From an uncultured Cocleimonas sp. (GTDB lineage Bacteria; Pseudomonadota; Gammaproteobacteria; Thiotrichales; Thiotrichaceae), in assembly GCA_938041705.1 (NCBI GenBank), contig CALISP010000291.1, positions 1-5,509 of the forward strand: a DNA stretch of 5,509 nt, given 5' to 3'. Position 1 is the first letter of the stretch; every line of letters starts with the position of its first letter. The translations under genes and the position numbers were made by a program. Below are positions 1 to 4,380 of the stretch, one piece after another. Below the pieces are notes generated by a model, which was not told the DNA's origin, searched no databases, and was given only the letters and a program-made list of their open reading frames with translations.

Positions 1-68
1 ACATCAAGAGTATTTACACCAATAGTACCGGTTGACCCAAGTATGCAAATACCCTTGGAAAGACTCAT
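1..68 (-). CDS. dxr: 1-deoxy-D-xylulose 5-phosphate reductoisomerase, N-terminal fragment (runs off window)
   Basis: Only the first 22 codons are present; the gene continues beyond base 1. The visible protein starts MSLSKGICILGSTGTIGVNT. It contains GSTGTIG, the glycine-rich NADPH-binding loop at the extreme N-terminus of DXR (usually GSTGSIG). The family converts 1-deoxy-D-xylulose 5-phosphate to 2-C-methyl-D-erythritol 4-phosphate in the cytoplasm, the first committed step of the MEP isoprenoid pathway. The ATG overlaps the cdsA stop as ATGA (4 bases), so translation is probably coupled; only a weak CAGG lies just upstream. Position directly after cdsA is the usual gammaproteobacterial arrangement. 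Identification rests on a short peptide plus synteny, but both agree. Catalytic residues lie outside the window. Confidence 0.93.
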   Translation of the reverse strand, partial: MSLSKGICILGSTGTIGVNTLD

Positions 69-883
69 ACCTGAATAGCAGACCAATTAATGCCTAATGC
101 AAATAAAGGTAATACTGCAATTAATCCATCAACACGGTCTAGAATTCCACCATGCCCAGGTAGAATATTTCCAGAGTCCTTCTCACCAGCTTCACGTTTC
201 ATCAAGCTGATAAACAAATCACCAGCAACAGACATCAACGCCACGATGGCTGATAAATATATAAAACTGCTAAAGTGTCCCTCTCCCAACCCTAAGACCG
301 ACGCACCAATAAAGGCAACAATTAAAGCGGCAATGAACCCACCTAATAATCCCTCTCGTGTTTTACCAGGACTTATCTGAGGGACTAATTTATTTTTCCC
401 AAATGATTTACCAGCAAAGTAAGCACCAGTATCTGCGGCTGCAACTAATAATACTAGAAACAATATTAAGTACGGGCTTTGGGTATGCAAAATAACTGCT
501 GCACTCCATGCTGAAAGTATGACAAAAAATCCTGACAGCCTCAGCATGAGTGGATTATTTTTATAAAATTCAGTACCTTGCTTATATTTTAATAGCATCA
601 CTAAATTAACAAACCACCAAAGAAACCCTAAAGTTATAAAAAACCAACTAAGTGTGACTGACTTATAAGCAAAATATGCTAGTAGTAACATCCACGCTAC
701 ATATAACCCTTTTCGGATATTTTTTAACGAAACAAGGTTCGCCCATTCCATACCGCCAATGCTGACAAGTAATATTAGCGTTGTCACCGCAAACCATGGT
801 GTTGAAAAGACTAAAATAAATATTAAAGCAGCGACTATTAATACTCCGGCAGTGATGATTCTCATCTTTAAAGTTTCAGTCAT
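65..883 (-). CDS. cdsA: Phosphatidate cytidylyltransferase (CDP-diglyceride synthase)
   Basis: This 272-residue inner-membrane enzyme joins CTP and phosphatidic acid to give CDP-diacylglycerol and pyrophosphate, the branch point for bacterial phospholipids. About eight hydrophobic segments are visible along its length. The family signature is complete near the C-terminus at residues 226-252: SLMKR, then EKDSGNILPGHGGILDRVD. Residues 151-168 (DTGAYFAGKSFGKNKLVP) followed by ISPGKTREG form the other conserved cytoplasmic block. I chose the ATG at 883 because GAGGAA (891-896) sits 7 bases upstream and LKMRIITA then lines up with the start of E. coli CdsA. A TTG at 904 would add seven lysine-rich residues and has less support. 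The gene overlaps the end of uppS by 8 bases and the start of dxr by 4, implying coupled translation. Confidence 0.96.
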   Translation of the reverse strand: MTETLKMRIITAGVLIVAALIFILVFSTPWFAVTTLILLVSIGGMEWANLVSLKNIRKGLYVAWMLLLAYFAYKSVTLSWFFITLGFLWWFVNLVMLLKYKQGTEFYKNNPLMLRLSGFFVILSAWSAAVILHTQSPYLILFLVLLVAAADTGAYFAGKSFGKNKLVPQISPGKTREGLLGGFIAALIVAFIGASVLGLGEGHFSSFIYLSAIVALMSVAGDLFISLMKREAGEKDSGNILPGHGGILDRVDGLIAVLPLFALGINWSAIQV

Positions 884-1625
884 TATTTTTTTCCTCTTCT
901 GCAATTACTTGCTCACTAGTTTTTCCAAAGCGACGCTGTCTTGATGAATAATCTTGAATAGCAACATTTAGACTCTCGGCATTGAAGTCAGGCCATAATT
1001 CATCAGTAAAATGAAGTTCTGCATATGCCATCTGCCAAATCATGAAATTACTAATACGCTTTTCACCACCTGTTCTTATAAACAAATCGGGATCAGGAAA
1101 TTCAGTTGTTGTAAGCTGTTTGGTAATATCATCTTCTGTAATTGAAACTGAGGTTTTATCGCCAGATTCTATTAACTTAGCGAGCTTTTGAGCTGCCTGA
1201 GTAATATCCCAGCGCCCCCCATAGTTAGCCGCAACAATTAGATTAAGTCCTGTACTGTTTTCAGTCAGTTTTTCCACATATTTGATCTTATCTTGAAGTT
1301 TTTCAGAAAAGGCTGAGAGATCACCGACAATCTTTAATCTAACATTATTTCTTGCCATTGCCTTAGCTTCACGATCTAAAGCCAGCATAAACAAACCCAT
1401 CAAATGTTTAATTTCTTCTTCTGGACGTTTCCAGTTTTCACTACTAAAGGCGAATAAGCTTAGACTCTTTACATTAAGTCGGCCGCACTCTTTTACAATA
1501 TCACGAACTGCATCTACACCTTTTTTATGACCCATGAAACGAGGACGGTTTTTTGCTCTCGCCCAACGTCCATTGCCATCCATAACGATTGCTATGTGAT
1601 TTGGTATTTTAAGTGTTTGACTCAT
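876..1625 (-). CDS. uppS: Ditrans,polycis-undecaprenyl-diphosphate synthase
   Basis: The 249-residue cis-prenyltransferase adds eight isopentenyl units to farnesyl diphosphate, giving the C55 carrier for peptidoglycan and O-antigen synthesis. The N-terminal block HIAIVMDGNGRWA contains catalytic Asp16 (E. coli Asp26). His33, FSSENW at 60-65 and Arg67 follow. The C-terminal signature includes DLFIRTGGEKRISNFMIWQ (residues 180-198), with Arg184, Arg190 and Ser192 binding pyrophosphate. YAEL supplies Glu203 for metal binding. All these align to E. coli at a constant offset of ten. Length is normal (E. coli 253). The ATG at 1625 is the only ATG before an in-frame stop inside frr. The 22-base gap after frr has no purine-rich Shine-Dalgarno site, so initiation may depend on ribosomes ending frr. 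Its MEP-pathway partner dxr lies two genes downstream. Confidence 0.97.
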   Translation of the reverse strand: MSQTLKIPNHIAIVMDGNGRWARAKNRPRFMGHKKGVDAVRDIVKECGRLNVKSLSLFAFSSENWKRPEEEIKHLMGLFMLALDREAKAMARNNVRLKIVGDLSAFSEKLQDKIKYVEKLTENSTGLNLIVAANYGGRWDITQAAQKLAKLIESGDKTSVSITEDDITKQLTTTEFPDPDLFIRTGGEKRISNFMIWQMAYAELHFTDELWPDFNAESLNVAIQDYSSRQRRFGKTSEQVIAEEEKNND

Positions 1626-1647
1626 AATTATATTAGGAAAGTAAGCC

Positions 1648-2205
1648 CTAAACTTTCATCAAGTCTTCTTCTTTAACAGCAACTACTTCATCAATTTCTC
1701 TAACGAACTTATCTGTTAGTTTTTGAACGTCATCTTCAGCATTTCGTTGAACGTCTTCAGAAATTTCTTTTTCTTTTTCTAATATTTTGAAGTCAGAATT
1801 TGCGTCACGTCGAATATTTCGCACAGCAATTTTACCATTCTCACCTTCATTTTTAACAATTTTTACTAAATCTCTGCGACGTTCTTCTGTTAATTGAGGC
1901 ATTGGAATACGAATGACTGTACCTGCAGAATTTGGATTTAAGCCTAAGTCAGATTTCATAATAGCCTTTTCGACAGCTTGAACCATAGGTCTTTCCCAAG
2001 GAGTTACAGTTAACGTTCTTGCATCTTCAACACCAATGCTAGCAACTTGGCTTAATGGGGTATCACTACCATAATAATCAACCATTATATGCTCTAATAA
2101 ACTAGGATGAGCACGTCCTGTTCGAACTTTAGCGAGCTCTTGTCTCAGCGAATCGATGCTTTTTTTCATTCTGATTTCAGCATCTTTTATAATTTCATTA
2201 ACCAT
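1648..2205 (-). CDS. frr: Ribosome recycling factor
   Basis: This 185-residue cytoplasmic factor works with EF-G to split post-termination ribosomes. It has exactly the length of E. coli RRF and aligns without gaps. Conserved blocks are KVRTGRAHPSLL (26-37), the hinge and beta-domain region around YYG (44-46), KAIMKSDLGLNPNSAG (80-95), LTEERRRDL (105-113) and AVRNIRRDAN (127-136). Arg132, the key functional arginine in E. coli, is present, and the C-terminus EEDLMKV matches the usual LMxF/V ending. The long charged helices are the three-helix bundle of domain I. The ATG at 2205 has AGGA (2214-2217) 8 bases upstream. It follows pyrH after 104 bases containing an inverted repeat, and precedes uppS by 22 bases. 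Nothing in the protein is abnormal. Confidence 0.98.
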   Translation of the reverse strand: MVNEIIKDAEIRMKKSIDSLRQELAKVRTGRAHPSLLEHIMVDYYGSDTPLSQVASIGVEDARTLTVTPWERPMVQAVEKAIMKSDLGLNPNSAGTVIRIPMPQLTEERRRDLVKIVKNEGENGKIAVRNIRRDANSDFKILEKEKEISEDVQRNAEDDVQKLTDKFVREIDEVVAVKEEDLMKV

Positions 2206-2244
2206 TTTATGTTTCCTATCAATCTTTTCACATCTAAGTTAAAC

Positions 2245-2278
2245 ACGTATAACTCTATTCAGAAATGCAGTTATACAT
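2245..2278 (-). repeat. Inverted repeat in the pyrH-frr spacer
   Basis: Arms ACGTATAACT (2245-2254) and AGTTATACAT (2269-2278) pair over 10 positions. The inner 8 (GTATAACT/AGTTATAC) are perfect, and the RNA has one G-U pair further out. The loop is 14 bases. In the minus-strand RNA it is followed by a mixed sequence, not a U tract, so it does not look like an intrinsic terminator. It could be an mRNA processing or stability element between pyrH and frr, or an operator for a separate frr promoter. The sequence alone does not decide between these. Confidence 0.5.
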
Positions 2279-2309
2279 TTTAATTAAGACTTTTTTGTGC
2301 AGGTCTTTA

Positions 2310-3026
2310 TTATATTCTAACCAAAGTACCAGCGTGTATATCGCCTTTGATTATTTTTTCCAAAGCGCCTTCTTCAAACATGTTAAAAACACACAAGGGC
2401 ATTTTGTTTTCTCTACATAATACCATTGCAGTTAAATCCATTACACCTAACTCTTTAGTTACTGCCTCGTCAAAGCTTAATGTATCATAACGTTTAGCAT
2501 CTGAGTTTTTCATTGGATCTGAATCGTATATACCGTCAACTTTTGTAGCTTTTAATAATAGATCGGCCTGGATTTCAATAGCTCTTAAACTTGCGGCTGT
2601 ATCAGTAGTAAAATAAGGACTACCTGTACCTGCTGCAAATATCACTATTTCCCCTTGTGACAGATATTCACGAGCTTTATGAGCTGAAAGTTCCTCACCA
2701 ACCTGATCAATTTTTAATGCTGACATAACGTGGCACTTAACCCCTAATTTACCAATCGCATCTTGCACAGCCAGAGCATTCATTACCGTAGCCAGCATAC
2801 CCATTTGATCACCACTAACACGATCAATTCCTGCCTTTGCTAAGCCTGCGCCTCTAAATATATTGCCACCACCGATAACAAGAGCCACTTGGGTACCAGA
2901 CTGTTGTTGCTTTACAACTTCTGAGGCTGTTTGAGCTAAAATTTCTGCATCATAACCAAAATCGTGCTGACCCATTAAGGCTTCACCACTGAGTTTGAGT
3001 AATATTCGCTTGTATTGTTGGCTCAT
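2310..3026 (-). CDS. pyrH: Uridylate kinase (UMP kinase)
   Basis: The 238-residue bacterial UMP kinase phosphorylates UMP to UDP with ATP and belongs to the amino acid kinase fold, not the eukaryotic UMP/CMP kinase family. In order: KRILLKLSGEAL (6-17) with the phosphate-binding Lys; VIGGGNIFRGAGLAKAG (50-66); GDQMGMLATVMNALA (72-86); AAGTGSPYFTTDTAA (131-145), a UMP-binding block; and ADLLLKATKVDGIYDSDP (154-171), binding ATP. Length matches E. coli (241). In other bacteria the enzyme is a hexamer inhibited by UTP and activated by GTP. I chose ATG 3026 because GGAAGAG (3030-3036) lies just upstream and MSQQYKRILL aligns with the family. A TTG at 3038 would add four residues. A terminator upstream separates it from tsf, so it probably has its own promoter in the 295-base leader and co-transcribes with frr onward. 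Confidence 0.97.
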   Translation of the reverse strand: MSQQYKRILLKLSGEALMGQHDFGYDAEILAQTASEVVKQQQSGTQVALVIGGGNIFRGAGLAKAGIDRVSGDQMGMLATVMNALAVQDAIGKLGVKCHVMSALKIDQVGEELSAHKAREYLSQGEIVIFAAGTGSPYFTTDTAASLRAIEIQADLLLKATKVDGIYDSDPMKNSDAKRYDTLSFDEAVTKELGVMDLTAMVLCRENKMPLCVFNMFEEGALEKIIKGDIHAGTLVRI

Positions 3027-3139
3027 TTTCTCTTCCAATTAATTTTTGCATAGACTACACAATATTCTCGCCAGTTACCATAATGGATTTTTCCATAACA
3101 TCTTCATATCTTTAGCATTGATAGAAGAGCAAGAACAAG

Positions 3140-3176
3140 AAAATACTTTTCTGATTAAAATATCAGATAGTATTTT
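3140..3176. repeat. 37-bp near-palindrome upstream of pyrH
   Basis: Plus-strand left arm AAAATACT-TT-TCTGAT (3140-3155) faces right arm ATCAGA-T-AGTATTTT (3162-3176) across a 6-base centre TAAAAT. Fourteen positions pair, interrupted only by a 2-by-1 internal mismatch. As DNA it resembles an operator for a dimeric regulator, and it overlaps the -10 of a weak promoter candidate. As RNA it would form a long AU-rich stem-loop in the pyrH leader. The downstream RNA (UUUUCUUGUUCUUG) is U-rich but broken by C and G, so it is at best a poor terminator. Confidence 0.6.
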
Positions 3177-3201
3177 ACCCAGACTAAAATTTAAATATAA
3201 A
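3172..3201 (-). promoter_or_regulatory. Candidate pyrH promoter (proximal)
   Basis: On the minus strand, TTTATA (3196-3201, 4 of 6 to TTGACA) is separated by 18 bases from TAAAAT (3172-3177, 5 of 6 to TATAAT). Transcription would start near 3165, inside the 37-bp palindrome, which would then lie in a classic repressor-blocking position. AT-rich DNA gives many chance matches of this quality, so this is a weak call supported mainly by its location between a terminator and a gene. Confidence 0.3.
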
Positions 3202-3258
3202 AAACACCTCCCCTACTTTTAAAGTGCTTCCGTTGTATCCATAAAACCTTCGAAAGCG

Positions 3259-3289
3259 TTCTTTATCTATATTTTTTCCTAATAAAGAA
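3259..3289. repeat. Inverted repeat TTCTTTAT/ATAAAGAA
   Basis: Perfect 8-bp arms TTCTTTAT (3259-3266) and ATAAAGAA (3282-3289) are separated by 15 bases. The repeat lies just after the tsf terminator in the direction of pyrH transcription. It coincides with another weak promoter candidate on the minus strand: TTTACT at 3289-3294, a 17-base spacer, then TATAGA at 3266-3271, each 4 of 6 to consensus. The AT-only character makes chance a real possibility. Confidence 0.3.
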
Positions 3290-3321
3290 GTAAAGAAAAA
3301 TTAGCTCAATAAAGTATAGGC

Positions 3322-3352
3322 AAAAAAAAGGAGCGATAATCGCTCCTTTTTT
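3322..3352 (-). terminator. Rho-independent terminator after tsf, symmetrical
   Basis: GGAGCGA (3330-3336) and TCGCTCC (3340-3346) form a perfect 7-bp GC-rich stem with a 3-base loop. It is flanked by eight A's (3322-3329) on one side and six T's (3347-3352) on the other. Read on the minus strand, the RNA is a stable hairpin followed by eight U's, about 30 bases past the tsf stop. It is also competent on the plus strand, though no plus-strand gene is seen here. It separates rpsB-tsf from pyrH, as in E. coli. Confidence 0.92.
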
Positions 3353-3382
3353 ACTAGTTACTAACAATATCAAAAGATGTTT

Positions 3383-4261
3383 TTAGCCACCTTTGACTTG
3401 TGCCATTACTTCAGCAGCAAAGTCTTCTTGTTTCTTCTCAATACCTTCACCCACTTCATAACGAACAAATGCCGTTACTTCAGCACCAGCTGCTTTTAAC
3501 AACTGAGCTACAGTTTGGTCGGGGTCTTTAACAAACGGCTGACCAACTAAAGTAATCTCAGCTAGATATTTGCGCATACGGCCTTCAACCATCTTTTCGA
3601 TGATTTCCATAGGCTTGCCACTGTCTTGAGCTTGAGCGATTAATATTTCTTTTTCTTTCTCAAGTAACTCAGCAGGCACTTGATCTTCAGAAATACAAGT
3701 TGGACGACTTGCAGCAATATGCATTGCAATATCTTTGCCTAGTGCTTCATCACCACCAGTCATTGCTACAGCAACACCGATTTTAACGCCATGACTGTAA
3801 GCACATACTAGGCCCTCAGAGCTTAGTAATTCGAAACGACGTACTTGCATATTCTCGCCAATTTTTGCAACTAAGTTCGCACGTGTTTCTTCAACTGTCT
3901 CACCCGAATCTAAAGGTAAAGCAGATAGCGCAGCAACATCAGCAGGCTTATCTGCTAATACACGAGCGCCAGCAGCAGATACAAAGCTAACAAAGCTTTC
4001 ATCTATAGCAACAAAGTCAGTTTCACAGTTTACTTCGATGATTGATGCTTCTTTACCATTATCAGAAACAGTAATAACAACTTTACCTTCTGCAGCAATA
4101 CGACCTGCTTTTTTATCTGCTTTTGCTGCGCCTGATTTGCGCATAGTGTCTATAGCTGCTTCCATATCACCGTTAGTTTCGGTAAGCATTTTTTTACACT
4201 CCATCATGCCAGCGCCAGTGCGCTCACGGAGTTCTTTAACCATTGTAGCTGTAATAGCCAT
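3383..4261 (-). CDS. tsf: Translation elongation factor Ts
   Basis: The 292-residue cytoplasmic guanine nucleotide exchange factor releases GDP from EF-Tu. The N-terminal UBA-like domain carries signature 1, LRERTGAGMMECKKML (11-26). The core contains signature 2, EVNCETDFVA (76-85), whose Asp82 and Phe83 match the E. coli Asp80/Phe81 pair that wedges into EF-Tu. HGVKIGV (157-163), IAMHIAAS (178-185) and KMVEGRMRKY (223-232) are further conserved blocks. GQPFV and FVRYEVGEGIE close the C-terminal dimerisation part. Residue 86 is Ile where the family normally has Lys, Arg or Asn. Length is slightly above E. coli (283). ATG 4261 is chosen because GAGGAA (4268-4273) lies 6 bases upstream and MAITATMVKELRERTG aligns with the family. 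Upstream in-frame extension to 4309 would translate a spacer hairpin. It is the second gene of rpsB-tsf and ends at a strong terminator. Confidence 0.98.
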   Translation of the reverse strand: MAITATMVKELRERTGAGMMECKKMLTETNGDMEAAIDTMRKSGAAKADKKAGRIAAEGKVVITVSDNGKEASIIEVNCETDFVAIDESFVSFVSAAGARVLADKPADVAALSALPLDSGETVEETRANLVAKIGENMQVRRFELLSSEGLVCAYSHGVKIGVAVAMTGGDEALGKDIAMHIAASRPTCISEDQVPAELLEKEKEILIAQAQDSGKPMEIIEKMVEGRMRKYLAEITLVGQPFVKDPDQTVAQLLKAAGAEVTAFVRYEVGEGIEKKQEDFAAEVMAQVKGG

Positions 4262-4285
4262 GTCTAATTCCTCAGAATAAGTTAG

Positions 4286-4314
4286 CAAGAATGCCTTATA
4301 AAAAGGCATTCTTG
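4286..4314 (-). repeat. Perfect 12-bp stem-loop in the rpsB-tsf spacer
   Basis: CAAGAATGCCTT (4286-4297) and AAGGCATTCTTG (4303-4314) are perfectly complementary, with a 5-base loop. In the minus-strand transcript the hairpin ends 24 bases before the tsf start, so it leaves the tsf Shine-Dalgarno site (4268-4273) free. It is followed by CTAACTTATTC, not a U tract. This makes partial termination less likely than a role in mRNA processing, stability or adjusting the S2 to EF-Ts ratio. The role is inferred; the structure is seen directly. Confidence 0.75.
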
Positions 4315-4331
4315 GAATTCAACAAATTGTT

Positions 4332-4356
4332 TTAGCTACGGAGAAACCGTATCTAA
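4332..4356 (-). repeat. Second hairpin in the rpsB-tsf spacer
   Basis: TTAGCTACGG (4332-4341) pairs with CCGTATCTAA (4347-4356) at nine of ten positions around a 5-base loop. It lies 24 bases beyond the rpsB stop and 17 bases before the 12-bp hairpin, so the spacer RNA holds two adjacent stem-loops joined by a short linker. An 11-base palindrome AACAAATTGTT (4321-4331) occupies most of that linker. Confidence 0.5.
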
Positions 4357-4380
4357 TATTACTTTAAGATATCAAAGAGC

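Larger units (their letters stand above)
3027..3321 (-). promoter_or_regulatory. Non-coding pyrH upstream region
   Basis: This 295-base AT-rich stretch lies between the tsf terminator and the pyrH start and holds no credible gene. A promoter is expected here because the terminator would stop most rpsB-tsf transcription. Elements visible, in the minus direction, are an 8-bp inverted repeat (3259-3289), a palindrome ACTTTTAAAGT (3215-3225) and an orphan GGGGAGGTG (3205-3213). Then come a 37-bp near-palindrome (3140-3176), a small ATGGA-AAAA-TCCAT hairpin (3083-3096) and the pyrH Shine-Dalgarno site (3030-3036). The density of dyad symmetry suggests regulation, but the regulator cannot be named from sequence. 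Confidence 0.55.

Noticed and set aside
90..380. Plus-strand open frame opposite cdsA
   Set aside because: It lies wholly antisense to a well-conserved cdsA region, has no family motif and is Pro/Asn/Ser-rich as expected from the reverse of a membrane protein gene.
2286..2307. AAGAC/GTCTT hairpin just after pyrH as a terminator
   Set aside because: The stem is only 5 bp with a 12-base loop, and no U tract follows on the minus strand.
3075..3107. Ten-codon upstream ORF (MKMLWKNPLW) before pyrH
   Set aside because: It has no good ribosome binding site and no run of regulatory codons; short frames like this are common by chance in AT-rich leaders.
3192..3206. UTP-sensing reiterative initiation at the T6 run upstream of pyrH
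   Set aside because: The run GTTTTTT resembles E. coli codBA and upp start sites, but no -10 box lies at the required 6-8 bases upstream.
4038..4280. Plus-strand open frame opposite the start of tsf
   Set aside because: It is antisense to the strongly conserved EF-Ts N-terminus and has no recognisable domain or ribosome binding site.
4262..4309. Longer N-terminus for EF-Ts starting in the spacer
   Set aside because: The extra 16 residues would be encoded by a hairpin arm and the Shine-Dalgarno region; the ATG at 4261 has a good site and matches the family start.
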